Shown in pieces: positions 1 to 12,300 of a stretch of 64,000 bases of DNA (the stretch's first letter is position 1; every line of letters begins with the position of its first letter). The stretch comes from Dendrobium chrysotoxum (taxonomy: Eukaryota > Streptophyta > Magnoliopsida > Asparagales > Orchidaceae). Position numbers and translations under genes: made by a program. The notes beneath the pieces are model-generated. The model had not been told where the DNA came from. It worked only from the letters and a program-made list of their open reading frames with translations, and made no database searches. The stretch spans positions 5,332,001 through 5,396,000 of the forward strand of contig CM034315.1 in assembly GCA_019925795.1 (NCBI GenBank), read 5' to 3'.

Positions 1-442
1 AAGAAACCGCAAGGGGAAGGGGGGGCGGAAGCTAGGGTGGGCCCCACTATGGATTAATTGCATGATTAGGAGGGAAATTTTGAATTAGGAGGGCTGTTTA
101 GGTATTTTGTAGAACTCCTTTTGATTAATTAGGGAGTTTGGGAGGGAATTGGGGTCATCTTGAATTTGAATCCAATTTGAGATCTAGGGTTTGTGTGCTT
201 GGGCTCTTGGTGTTGCAAGAGAGTTTTGGAGAGTTGTTCTTCCTCTCGAATTGAAGAACGTTGTATCTTTTGTTGCTTTCAATCATCTACTAGTGGAATA
301 TCAGTTGTTGGCTTGGTTTTCTTTCCAATTTTCTCTGTTATTTCTCTGTTTTTGAGCTGTTCCTGTACGAAAATAGCAACCAAACTGCTGTTTGGCTCTT
401 CTCGTGGTGAGGATTGCTTGCAAAACCTAGTATTTCCTATCA
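1..442 (+). mobile_element. 5' LTR of the gypsy element, left end cut by the window
   Basis: This matches 5354-5795 base for base apart from about 8 substitutions. It ends in TATCA just before the primer binding site. It contains the 11-bp palindrome GTGGGCCCCAC at 37-47, a perfect match to a TCP-type binding site, also present in the 3' LTR at 5390-5400. Confidence 0.9.
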
Positions 443-445
443 AAT

Positions 446-457
446 TGGTATCAGAGC
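446..457 (+). other. Primer binding site, initiator Met tRNA type
   Basis: TGGTATCAGAGC is complementary to the 3' end of plant initiator methionine tRNA. It lies 3 bp inside the 5' LTR, where minus-strand DNA synthesis of an LTR retrotransposon begins. Confidence 0.9.
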
Positions 458-463
458 ATCGTC

Positions 464-3400
464 TTGGGACCATCGGCGGCTGAAATCCTGAAATTTCAGC
501 AACTTTTTGAGCACCCGGAAGAAATTTTTCTAGAGTTTTTTGAGGAGAACGATGGCCGGAAAGAAGGTGGAAGTCTTGGAAGAGAATTTGTTCAGTTGAA
601 ATTAGATCTGGAAGGAAAGTTCTTTGATTTTCAAAATCAAATCACCTCCAACAATGAAAGATTGGAGGGGAAGTTCACTGCCATGGAAGAAATGATGAAG
701 AAATTACTGGAAGCGAAGACCAACCCGACGACATCTGAAGTTAGAGAGACTACTGATGGCCATGGCGTAGGAGAAAATCCGAACCCGTTTCGGGGAAGGA
801 GAAATCTGGAAGTGGAGATCCTTGAGGGGGAAGACGACGTGCCTCCTCTAGAACCGCTTTCTAGAGAGGAGATGAGCCAGGGGTACGAACGAAGGGGTGC
901 TGAATTTGTGGGAAGGAGGGAGGAAACTCACCGCAGGGGTGCTGATTTTGAAGGGAGAAGAGGGGAATATGAGGAAGGGATTGGGTATAATCGTCGGAGG
1001 GACGATCGGGACACTTTGGAAGCACCTCCTCTTCGAGGAATGGGAGGTTATGGAGGATACCAGGGGTACGGAGGAGATCCCAAGGTGAGAAAACTGAAGA
1101 TGCCCATCTTTGAGGGCGAGGATAGCCATGGCTGGATTTACAAGGTGGAACGGTATTTTGCAGTCAACAGGTTGACACAGGAGGAGAAACTGACAGCGGC
1201 AGGACTATGCTTGGAAGGGAAGGCACTGGCATGGTACCAGTGGCGGGACATAAGACGACCCATTTGAAGCTGGAGGGAGTTCAAGGACTGTCTGCTAGAG
1301 CGTTTTCGAACCAGCAGGAGAGGAGACTTCTACGAGCAGTTCTTTGCGTTGACACAGGAGGGGACAGTAGCAGAGTTCCGGGACCGGTTTGAGTACCTAG
1401 CTAGCAGGTTGGATCGTCTTTCTGAGACCGTGCTTGAGGGGAACTTCATGAAGGGGCTCAAACCAGAAATCAGGGCAGCCGTTAGAGTGATGAGACCACA
1501 CGACCTGGGGGAGGCCATGGATTTGGCATAGCTGGTTGAGGACCAGAAGCATCTGGAGAGAGGGGCTCGAGGCAGCAGCTCTGGGGGATCCTACAGGATG
1601 ACGACCACTTTTCTAGCTCCCAAGGGAGCTGCACCGGGGGGTACACGAGAGGTACCAAAGGAGAAGTCTGGAGGAGGAGGGCCTGGGGGAAATTTTAAAA
1701 AGCTTACTGATAAGGAGATGCAGGAGAAGAGGGCCAAGGGATTGTGCTTTAGATGTAATGAGAAGTACATGCTGGGTCATAGGTGCAAGGACCGGACTCT
1801 TCAGGTTCTCCTTGTTTGCGAAGACGAGGAAGACGAAGAGGGAGGTGGGAGTAGGTCCGAAGTGGAGGAGGAGGAGAAGTTGCATCTGGATGTGGCAGAA
1901 GTCTCTCTGAACTCCGTAGTGGGATTCACTTCGAGTCACACTATGAAAGTGAAAGGGGTGATAGCTGACCACGAGGTGGTGGTTTTGATAGATAGTGGGG
2001 AAACCCACAATTTCATTTCCACCTAGATTGTTGAGTTGCTTGGAATGAAATTAGTGGATACAGGAGGCTATGGGGTGATGATGGGCACAGGGAAGGTAGA
2101 GATGGATAGAGGAGTTTGTAGGGGAGTGGTGATGACCATTCAGGGGATACAGGTGAGGGAGGATTTTCTTCCCTTAGAATTGGAGAGTACAGATGTGATT
2201 TTGGGGATGAAGTGGCTGCAAACTTTGGGGGAGACCAAGGTGAACTGGGGAGAACTACGGATGAAACTGGTAGTGGGGGGGGGGGGGGGGAGGAGAATGG
2301 TGATACAGGGAGATGTCGGCCTGTCTAGGACGGGGGTGTCTCTCAAGTCCATGATCCGAACCATTCAGGTGGTTTGGGGTGGATACTTGGTGGAGCTGCA
2401 ACGATTGGAGAAAGTCAGTGTGGGGGAAGAGGGAGACATTCCTCTTGCAGTTCAACCAGTCATACAACAGTTCAGGGAGGTGTTCCAGCCACCTCAAGGG
2501 TTACCACCAGCCAGAGAACAGGAGCATGCAATTCTGCTAAGGGAGGGGGTGTCACCGATTAGTGTATGACCCTACCGCTACCCCCAGATTCAGAAAGATG
2601 AAATTGAAAGGTTGATTAGTGAAATGTTGGAGGCAAAAATCATCAGACCAAGTGTGAGTCATTTCTCTAGTCCCGTACTATTGGTCAAAAAGAAGGATGG
2701 TAGCTGGAGATTTTGTGTGGACTATAGGGCTTTGAATAAGGAGACTATTCCAGATAAATTTCCCATTCCTGTGATTGATGAACTTTTGGATGAATTGTAT
2801 GGAGCAGTGATATTCTCCAAACTGGATTTGAAATCTGGATACCATCAGATCCGGATGAGAGAGGAAGACATCTCTAAGACGGCATTCCGAACACATGAGG
2901 GCATTATGAGTTTCTGGTTATGCCTTTTGGGCTAACCAACGCCCCTGCGACGTTCCATTCACTGATGAATAGGGTGTTCAGATCGTATCTCAGGAAGTTT
3001 GTGCAGGTGTTTTTTTATGACATCTTGGTGTACAGTAGAACTGAGGAGGAGCATCTGAAGCATTTGAAGTTGGTATTGGAAGTTCCACAGGAGCATCAGC
3101 TGAGAGCCAATCTGAAGAAGTGTTGTTTTGGCCAGACTAGGGTGGAGTACTTGGGCCATGTAGTATCCAAGGAAGGGGTGACAGCTGATCAGTCAAAGGT
3201 GGAGGCGATGTTGAGATGGCCATTACCTAAGAATCTGAAGGAATTGAGAGGATTCTTAGGGCTGACAGGATACTATAGGAGATTTGTTAAAGGATACAGT
3301 ACTATAGCATGGCCACTAACAGAGCAGCTGAAGAAAGAAGGGTTCCTATGGGGAGAGGCAGCCACAGCAGCATTTGAAAAACTAAAGAAGGCTATGACCA

Positions 3401-5410
3401 CGGTACCAATCCTAGCTCTACCGGACTTCACTTAGACCTTCATAGTGGAGACAGATGCTTCAGGATACGGATTGGGGGCAGTGCTCATGCAGGACCGGCG
3501 ACCCATTGCCTACTTCAGCCAGGTATTAGCAGTCAGGGCCAGGCTGAAGTCAGTCTATGAGAGGGAATTAATGGCTATTGTCTTAGCCATCCAGAAGTGG
3601 CGACCCTACCTATTAGGTAGGCATTTCATTGTCAGAACAGATCAGAGGAGTCTGAAGTACTTGTTGGAGCAGCGGATGGTGACTGAAGAGCATCAACGAT
3701 GGCTGTCAAAATTGCTGGGGTATGATTTTGAAATTCAGTACAGACCAGGTGGGGAAAACAAGGCGGCTGATGCCTTGTCCAGATGTTTGGGTGAGCTACA
3801 GATAGTGGTTGTGTATGTTCCGTTGATGTTAGATTGGGAGGCCATTAAAGCAGAGAGCTTGAAGGATGAGGAGTTGGGAAAGATCAGGGCTGATTTATTA
3901 AGGGAAGGTGATAGCCATCCAGGGTACTCTGTAGAGGGGGACAGATTGTTGTATCAAGGGAGGTTCGTGATGCCCAGGACCTCAATCCACATCCCGAACA
4001 TACTCCAGGAATTTCATGGGAGCGCGGTTGGGGGTCATTCTGGGGTGCAGAAGACCTACAGGAGGATTGCTGCTGAGCTTTACTGGAAGGGAATGCACAG
4101 AGATGTAGAGGAGATGGTGGCCAGGTGTGAGACTTGTCAGAGGAACAAAAAAATGACTATGTCACCAGGGGGGCTACTACAGCCGTTGGCGTTACCAGGA
4201 TGAGTATGGGAGGAGATTTTCATGGATTTCATAGAAGGGCTGCCCCGTTCAGAAGGCTTCACGGTGATTCTGGTGGTGGTGGATAGATTGAGCAAGTATG
4301 CTCATTTTATTCCCCTCCGACATCCTTACACTGCAGTAACGGTGGCTTCAGCTTTCATCAGAGAGGTGATCAGATTGCATGGGGTACCAGAGGCAATAGT
4401 GTCAGATAGAGATAAGGTGTTCCTCAGTCACTTTTGGAGGGAGTTTTTCAGGTTACAAGGAACAGTTTTGAAGAGGAGCACCACTTTTCACCCACAGACA
4501 GATGGCCAAACGGAGGTGGTTAACAGGAGCTTGGAAACCTACTTGAGATGCTTTTTGTCGGAGACACCTAAGCTGTGGGCCAAATGGCTATCTTGGGCAG
4601 AATATTGGTACAACACCTCGTTTCACTCAGCTTCATAGATGACGCCATTCAAAGTACTGTATGGACGGGACCCTCCTTACCTGGTGCATTTTGGGAATAG
4701 TAGTACTCCAGTTTCTTCAGTGGAGGAGTACTTGGGAGAGAGAGATCAGGTACTAGAAGAATTGAAGAAACATCTACTGAGAGCACAACAAATCATGAAG
4801 AGACAGGCGGACTCACACAGGAGAGACATGCAATTTGAAGTGGGGGAAAAGGTTTTCCTAAAATTACGACCTTACAGGCAGAGGACAATGGCGAGAAGGA
4901 GGAACAAGAAATTGGCTCCAAGGTATTTCGGCCCCTATGACGTGTTGGACAAAATTGGAGCAGTGGCGTACCGACTGAAGCTTCCCCATCAGCTAGCATA
5001 CACCCAGTTTTTCACGTGTCCAGTTGAGGAGAGCTATAGGGGAGCACACAGTCAGTATGGAGTTACCAGAGACACTGACTGAGGATTTGCAGGTGATATT
5101 GGAACCACTGGAGCTCCGAGGTGTCAGGTCTGATAAAAAGGGAGACAAAGAAGTGCTAATTTGATGGAAATGTCTCCATGATTTTGATGCTACTTGGGAA
5201 CCGTTTGAGAGAGTGAAAGAGCAATTTCCCTCTTTTCACCTTGAGGACAAGGTGAGTGTTTGGGAGGGGAGTAATGCTACGCCTTTGCTGCCGGCCCAGG
5301 AGGGGCCGGCTGGACCGGTCCAGCCTGGACCGGTTCAGGTCTTCACCAGGCGGAAGAAATCGCAAGGGGAAGGGGGGGCGGAAGCTAGGGTGGGCCCCAC
5401 TATGGCTTAA
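464..5410 (+). pseudogene. Broken gag-pol polyprotein with C-terminal chromodomain
   Basis: The likely start is the ATG at 552 (MAGKKVEVLEENL), with a frameshift near 595 joining it to the long gag frame; an upstream frame opens at 464. Order of parts: gag (about 600-1560), zinc knuckle CFRCNEKYMLGHRC (near 1747), protease DSG (near 1990; the usual DSGA reads DSGE), reverse transcriptase (2580-3200), RNase H (ETDASG at 3448), integrase with an HHCC finger and DDE residues (4010-4540), and a chromodomain near 5150-5210. Eight in-frame stops lie at 1265, 1529, 2024, 2567, 3433, 4201, 4636 and 5162. Frameshifts lie near 595, 2899, 4998 and 5022. The reverse transcriptase active site reads FFYD instead of FFDD, so a catalytic aspartate is lost. 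The frame runs on into the 3' LTR and stops at 5408-5410. The copy cannot make a working protein. Confidence 0.92.
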
Positions 5411-5795
5411 TTGCATGATTATGAGGGAAATTTTGAATTAGGAGGGCTGTTTAGGTATTTTGTAGAACTTCTTTTGATTAATTAGGGAGTTTGGGGGGGA
5501 ATTGGGGTCATCTTGAATTTGAATCCAATTTGAGATCTAGGGTTTGTGTGCTTGGGCTCTTGGTGTTGCAAGAGAGTTTTGGAGAGTTGTTCTTCCTCTC
5601 GAATTGAAGAACGTTGTATCTTTTGTTGCTTTCAATCATCTACTAGTGGAATATCAGTTGTTGGCTTGGTTTTCTTTCCAATTTTCTCTGTTATTTCTCT
5701 GTTTTTGGGCTGTTCCTGTACGAAAACAGCAACCAAACTGCTGTTTGGCTCTTCTCGTGGTGAGGATTGCTTGCAAAACCTAATATTTCCTATCA
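5275..5795 (+). mobile_element. 3' LTR of the gypsy element
   Basis: A direct repeat of the left LTR starting TGCTAC after a purine-rich tract (5261-5274) and ending TATCA, 521 bp. The exact start is set by the TG after the purine tract and could be off by a few bases. The last roughly 45 codons of pol lie inside it. Confidence 0.85.
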
Positions 5796-7362
5796 GAATG
5801 TAGCAAACAAGATCAAATCTCAGATATGCTCTCAAAATCATTCACAAAGCATTTAGATGAAAAGAAACGATTACAGAAGTCACCAATTAAAAAATCAAGG
5901 CCTTATGTTAACATTAGGAGAAACATCCTATGGAAGCTATTGTAAAGGTTTGCATTACACTCAAATAGTTTGTATTCAGCCAATATTTATTGTAAAGGTT
6001 TGCATCGCACTCAAAGTATTGGCATTTAACCAACATACACACAAGTAACCTGAATTTTATTCAATCATTCATGATAAAATACATACTCAATTCGTGCAAT
6101 ATTGCAATTCATGAGATTCAACACATAAGGAAGTTTCGTCTACCACTACATTAAAAGAAAAAAGGCAGAAGTGAAAACTGCAAAACATACATCAACTACA
6201 CATTTCAATTTCATAATAAATAGAATACAACAACAACAAGTTTTTATTCTACTATGTGGGGTCAACTACATGAATCATTTTTCCACCATTGTTCCCTATT
6301 AAGAGTTAAATTCTTTGGAATAAAGAGAATGCATCTCAAAAAATATTGTTAACTATCATGTTCTTATAAAATAGCAACAATACCCCAAAGGTAGAGCCTG
6401 ATACATGCAGTAGCAAGCAACCGAACAAGGAAGGCAACCGATGGAAAAAGCTTCAATTCTAAGATCTGGGATTGCCAATAGTGGATTTCTTAAACAAATG
6501 ATTGTAACTTGTGCTAAATTAAGGAATCCAAAGAGAGAGTCGAATTGAAATGACTTGCATAAGTAAACTAAATATTCCATCAAAGTATTCAAAACGCCAG
6601 AGAACATGTCTACTTCTAGTAGATATGCCATCATAACACTCTTGTTCATAATGAAATAAACAAGAAAATAGAAACTATAACATAGAGACAATGTAAATCA
6701 ATATCAATGCACGTGATTTACATTTCCGATTCATATTGATTTTTTTATTTGCATCACTTGTTGCTTAGATCATAATTTCTTATGATTCAAGGTGTGGAAT
6801 AACATAAAATAAAACCAAATAGTTTGTTTAATGAATATGAATTCTTGCTAATATTCTGACATGTTAACATAGTGTGTCTTTGCACGAAGCACCCAATTAT
6901 GTTCATATTTGCTTTATGATATGAGAAAATCTAGTTCATCGAAGTCCAATTTTTTCAAGATGAGCAGATTGATATGGATTTGAATTCCTTCAACAATGGA
7001 AAGTTACATGTATGCAACAACTTGTTTTTCCCCCCCTAGTTTATCCTTTAAGAGTGCCTTTTGGATTTATCTTCATGAATTTTGCTTGGTAGGAGGGGTG
7101 GTTTTGGTTTCAACTTTATCTCCCCTTTTTTTTTTCGTAACATGCGATATTGATGGCATTTTATATGAATCATGTGATTTTTCTCTTGTTTGGTTATTCC
7201 TATGCCTTTGAGTGGTTAATAAGCTCCTCAAGAATGCATTGCGGGTTGCTTGTTCATCTGAATATTCTAATAAGATATACATAATCTTAAATTTGGCTAG
7301 AATTATTTTCTCTTTAGGGGATTAATTTAAATTAAATTAAATTTTTCTTATGAGACATAGGG
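5796..7362. other. AT-rich intergenic DNA, no gene seen
   Basis: No supported coding region. An open frame of 111 codons on the minus strand (6356-6691) has no recognisable domain and starts and stops in AT-rich DNA, so I do not call it. A LINE tail fragment sits at 6229-6312. Confidence 0.5.
6229..6312 (-). mobile_element. LINE 3' tail fragment
   Basis: Read on the minus strand this shows the same ending as the LINE at 31443-31933: a stretch around the words for GACCCCACATAGTGG, then a (TTG)n-type tail, here seen as CAACAACAACAAG on the plus strand. Only about 80 bp remain. Confidence 0.6.
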
Positions 7363-7920
7363 TGTTGTGTATTGATCCGATTTTAGATTAGGCTGATTCG
7401 TATAGACACCACACCATATGTAAATGCCTATAAATAGGCATTGTAGGCTGATATAAACTAGCCCCTCTTGTACAAGCTTATTTGAATAAAGGAATAAGAA
7501 ATCCCTATAGCTCCTCTCTCCCTCTCCTCCCTTCTCTCTCCCTCTCATTCAAGAAGCTCAAGAAGAGCACTCTTTTTTTTCAAGCAAGTTTCATAACAAG
7601 TGTTATTAGACCCTTGTTGAGGCGATCTCGAGGAATGTTCTTGTCCAAGAAAAAGAGGAGCGGTTGGGCTGCCGGTGTCGACGGAGGTTGTGCGGGTCAA
7701 TCCCGTGCGCTAGTAGGCAGAGGTGACGGGATGGCAGGGTCCCATACCAGATTGAAGAGGATCAGAAGTGCGAGCTAGCCGTGCGTAGAAGCAGGAGCAG
7801 AGAGAATCCATGCTCCGTGTAGGTGCCACGTGGGGAACGGGCGGGTACCGAAAGGCTAACCGTAGGAAAACTAAAAGCCAACAAGAAAAATAAAGAATCA
7901 TAAAGGGAAACTGAGAAGTC
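7363..7920 (+). mobile_element. Ty1/copia relic: LTR and start of the internal region
   Basis: Starts TGTTG, contains a TATAAATAGGC box near 7428 and a C/T-rich tract at 7510-7550, and is followed near 7601 by GTGTTATTAGACCC, a worn version of the initiator-Met primer binding site. After it comes the start of a gag-like leader (7634 onwards). The rest of the element is missing. A related LTR lies at 52601-52815. Confidence 0.55.
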
Positions 7921-8068
7921 ATCCAAGAAAGCTAATAAATGGCAAGTATTAATCGCATCAATTCTCCCCTGGTGGAAGAATCTCATCACATGATGAGAAA
8001 GCTTCAGCAACGCGTTGGTAGATATCAGGTCGACATCATTGCAACTCCACAACTTCTACCTCCTTCTT

Positions 8069-8130
8069 CTCTCTGATACCAAATTGATACAAACTAAGGC
8101 TCTGATACCAAATTGATGCAATCTAAGGCT
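8069..8130 (-). repeat. Two tandem copies of a reversed primer binding site
   Basis: CTCTGATACCAAATTGAT occurs twice about 30 bp apart. On the minus strand each reads as an initiator-Met primer binding site after an LTR end, so this is probably the edge of an old minus-strand LTR element, duplicated locally. Confidence 0.5.
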
Positions 8131-8450
8131 TGCAATGATCTTGAATTTTCCTATCAGAATAAATGCAATAATCTTTCTAGGTGCTGAATTTAGGAAAAGT
8201 CATCACCATGAAATTGATCATCAAACCCTTAACAATGTTTACTTTCACTTAACCCGTCCTCTTGATTTTCTCTGTTATTGCTTGCTGCTTTCTCTCTGAT
8301 TTAGCTTTAAACCATGGGAAATTCATTGTTATTAGCAAAACAGTTATCAAAGCATCTGAATTCTGCTTTTCTTTCCCGCATTGCTGTGCTCGACTCTGGA
8401 ACTGTTAATTTGCTGAAATCTGACCTTGTCCCTTCTATATCCCAAACCGG

Positions 8451-8451
<1 letters not shown>

Positions 8452-8481
<30 letters not shown>
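8452..8481 (+). repeat. Homopolymer run of 30 G
   Basis: Thirty uninterrupted G bases. Runs of this length are rare in plant DNA and are also a common site of assembly error. A run of 16 G also occurs at 2275-2290 inside the gypsy pol. Confidence 0.9.
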
Positions 8482-8483
<2 letters not shown>

Positions 8484-9146
8484 GGTAGAGAAATTTAAAT
8501 AAGCATATTCCTTGATTCCTTAGAGCTGATTAAAATCTTCTCTCTCCTCCCTTCTTGTGATCGTCCTCATTTACTACTTGGACTACTTGAATTGTGGCGA
8601 TGGTTTTGATTTATTCAAATGTTGAAATTTCTAATTATTTTTATGAAAATCATGTATAATCTTCTTATTTTTAAACCCATTTAGCATCAATTAAGATCAC
8701 ACCTTGATATCATATGTCTCCTTGTATATTTTAAGCTTGTATGGAGCTTATTGATCTTAATGAGCATAGTTAAGCCTCATTTTAATTTTTTTTTCTCAAT
8801 CATTTACAGTTGGGCTAAATTAAATTTTTGAGAGCGTCCTAGACGATTGGGTCTCATAGATGAGGATATAATAACTGGAGTTAAAGATGAATTTTTAAAG
8901 TAGATAAGTCCCTCTTAAATATTATATGTGATAAAAGATAATCATTGAGATTTAAAAGAAAATTTATAAAACTGTAATTAAATAGATAAAATGTATGGAT
9001 CCAAAGGTTGAGTAGTGAAAAAGTCAATAACAAGCTAATAGCCTGAGTGTGCTAGACATGTGAATGCTAGGTGCAATATGGTGTAAAACTAGGAAATATA
9101 GATTTAGGAATAATTATATTAGAGGTATGTTGGAATAGCATTATTG
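8482..9146. other. AT-rich intergenic DNA, nothing recognised
   Basis: No coding potential, repeat structure or RNA gene that I can support. Confidence 0.5.
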
Positions 9147-9151
9147 ATGAT

Positions 9152-9352
9152 TATTAGAGCACAAAGACAAAACTATGTAATTACCTGTATGCTGCGTTGT
9201 CTGTAGCTAGTGTGTAGCTGCCTGTAACGTGTCTATAAATAGCACTGTAGACCTATCTATTAGGATGAGATAATAAGACACTTCTTTCCCTTTCGATTAG
9301 CTCTTCTTCTCTGATAGTTTTCTTGTTCTCCACTGCATTCTGTCTTTCTACA
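9152..9352 (+). mobile_element. 5' LTR of the copia element
   Basis: Starts TATTAGAG and ends TCTACA. Both LTRs begin TA where most plant LTRs begin TG, so the change predates this insertion or the family uses TA. A CTATAAATAG box lies near 9233. Confidence 0.93.
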
Positions 9353-9390
9353 TGGTATCAGACTAGGTCTGCGTTCTTTCTCGGGAGCGG

Positions 9391-12300
9391 ATGGAACCAT
9401 CGTCTCTCTCTCAGAGTGGTGACCCACCTGAGCTTGCGAACGCCGATCAACCTTGCATCTCTTCAAAGCTGAAATTCGTTATTTCCAATCTCAAGAACAT
9501 CGTGCAAACCCCTCTCTCTTCCGACAACTATTCCTTATGGCGTTCGCAGATCCTCAAGATTTGTCGTGCGAATGGGTTTGAATCCTTTCTTGATCCCTCG
9601 GTTTCAATTCCGGGCAAGCTTCTCCACCAAACAGACGGTACTACGGTTCCTAATCCTATCTACGACCAATGGCTCACCGATCAAAATTTAGCTGCAGTAA
9701 TCTGTTCCACTATTTCGGCCTCTATTCTTCTCTACATAATCAATCTTGAATCCACTTCGGCAATCTGGACCACACTTGAAACTCGTTTTCAATCCACCAA
9801 TTGATCCAAAGTAATTCAACTCAAGAATGAACTTCACCATATCTCACTCAAGAACTCAACAATGCTTCAATATCTCACTGAAATCAAATCTCTTGTGGAC
9901 CAAATTGCTGCCGTTGGATCTACCATTGACACTGAGGATATAATTCTCTATATTCTCAATGGGCTTCCAAATGCATATCAATCCTTCAAAACCTCTATCC
10001 GAACTATGCTTCATCCGCTAACTCTTGATCAACTGTACGCCTTACTCATAAGTGAAGAGATTCACATAACTTCAGATGCTGCTCGCTCGGTTCAGCCAGA
10101 AGATACCCATACAGCTTTGCTTGCTGCTCGCGGTAGAGGTCGCAGAACTCGAGGCCAATCCTATCATCAAGGAAATTCTAACAGTGCCTCATCATCTACG
10201 GCTCAAATTATCTGTCAAATCTGCTTTAAAAAAGGACATACCGCGTCCGACTGCTGGCACAGATTGAACTCACAATATGTGCCGAGATCTACCACATCTC
10301 AAAACAAAGCTCTTGTTGCGGGCTCTTCCTCCGATTACACCAACTGGTTTCTTGATTCAGGCGCTTCGTCTCACATAACAAAATCTCTGGATAATCTCTC
10401 TATCTCCACCCCTTACAAGGGCACAAACGACATCACTATCGGCAATGGGAGTTCGGTTAGCATAGAAAATTCTGGCAAGGGACTGCTACCGACTCCCTCT
10501 CGTAAGCTAAATCTTACTCACATTCTTCATTCTCCTTCACTTAAATACAATCTACTTTCAATTTCTCAATTAACCAAGGACAACAATATTTCTATCACAT
10601 TTAATCCTTCTGGTTTTGTGTTTAAGGATTTGATGACTCATCAAGTACTTCTGCAAGGTCCATGCCATGATGGATTATATCCAATACAGACGCCTGCATC
10701 CTCGTTTACTCACCATGCACTACAAGCTACCTCTTCCTGCAATACTCCTTGGCATGCCAGATTGGGCCATCCCAATAACAAAACTCTTAATCGCATTGCT
10801 CACTGTAACTCTCATCTCCATATAGAAACACCTCATCAGTCTTGCTCTTCTTGTAATCATTCTAAAGGTCATAAACTTTGTTTTGAGCATTCTGTTAATA
10901 GAAAACAGTCTATTCCTGAGCTCGTTCACTCTGACGTGTGGGGACCGGCTCCTACCGTCTCTCATACTGGTTATCTCTATTATGTTATATTCGTTGATGA
11001 CTATTCGCGTTTTACGTGGTTATTTCCTATGCGTAACAAATCTGATGTCTACGATATCTTTATTAATTTTAAAACCAACATTGAGACTTACACATCTCAT
11101 AAAATAAAATGCTTACGCACTGATGGCAGAGGCGAATACTGCAGCAAATCATTCATTCAATTTCTTAAACAGAATGAGATCTCTCATCAGATCTCGTGTC
11201 CGTATACTCCTGAACAAAACGGCGTTGCTGAAAGAAAACATCGGCACATCATCGAAACTACCAGAACACTTCTCCACATGGCTTCTACCCCTTATACTTA
11301 CTGGCCTGATGCGGTCATCACATCTGTCTATCTCATAAACCGCATGCCTTCGTTAAACACCGATAACATCTCTCCGTTTGAGCTTATACACCATACCAAA
11401 CCTGACTACCGTCATCTGCGAATATTTGGTTGCGAGTGTTTTCCTCTCATTCCATCACACTTCCGTCATAAGCTTCAACCTACAGCCAAATCTTGTGTTT
11501 TTCTTGGATACTCGGACACTTATAAAGGCTATAAATGCCTTGATCCTGCAACTCACAAAATCATCATATCTCGTCATGTCAATTTTAATGAATCTGTATT
11601 TCCTTTTGCCACTCAAATACCAGCTCAAACTGAGGAAATTTCGCCATTTCTTCTCACACCCATATCTTTATCTCAGCCCTCTAAGTTGGATGTTATGCAT
11701 TCATCAACATCCTCTCTGCAATCCTCACAGAATTCCATGCCTTCATCTATGCGATCCTTACAGAACTCTCATCAGACTCTAATCAACTCATCCTCTCCCT
11801 CTGTACCTTCTCAGCCTCTCATTCCTTCTTCTACTACATCTCACTCTCAACCATCTACTCATCCGATGGTTACCAGAAAGCAAACGGGCTCTCTCAAACC
11901 TCGCATACGCTTAAACCTCATCCATCATCACTCCGCTCAAGATCCACCTTCCGATCCTATCACCTACAAGGAAGCCATCAAACACTTAGAATGGAGAAAA
12001 GCCATGGCCTCCGAATTTTTTGCCTTACAAAAGCAAGGCACCTGGAGTCTTGTTCCCTCTCCTCCTAACGCCTCTATATTGGGATGCAGATGGACGTACC
12101 GTACTAAACTTCATGTGGATGGCTCTATAGCGAAGTACAAAGCTCGACTTGTTGCACAGGGCAATCATCAAGAGTATGGGCTGAATTACACGGAGACCTT
12201 CAGTCCAGTGGCTAAGCTACCCACAATCCGCATTCTTCTTGCCATAGCTTTGTATAACAATTGGCCGGTGCAACAACTTGATGTGGCAAATGCTTTTCTC

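Larger units (their letters stand above)
1..5795 (+). mobile_element. Ty3/gypsy chromovirus LTR retrotransposon (Reina-like), decayed
   Basis: The order LTR, primer binding site, gag, protease, reverse transcriptase, RNase H, integrase, chromodomain, LTR identifies a Ty3/gypsy chromovirus. The short LTR (about 520 bp) and total length under 6 kb suggest the Reina group, which is an inference. The left end lies outside the window, so its target-site duplication cannot be tested. The bases after the right end are GAATG. Over the 442 bp where both LTRs are visible I count about 8 differences by eye (near 2%), so it is fairly recent although its coding region is badly damaged. Confidence 0.93.

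Noticed and set aside
446..457. TGGTATCAGAGC words as a tRNA gene
   Set aside because: Only the 12-base primer site is present at each place (446, 8069-8130, 9353, 38413, 43707); there is no cloverleaf sequence around them.
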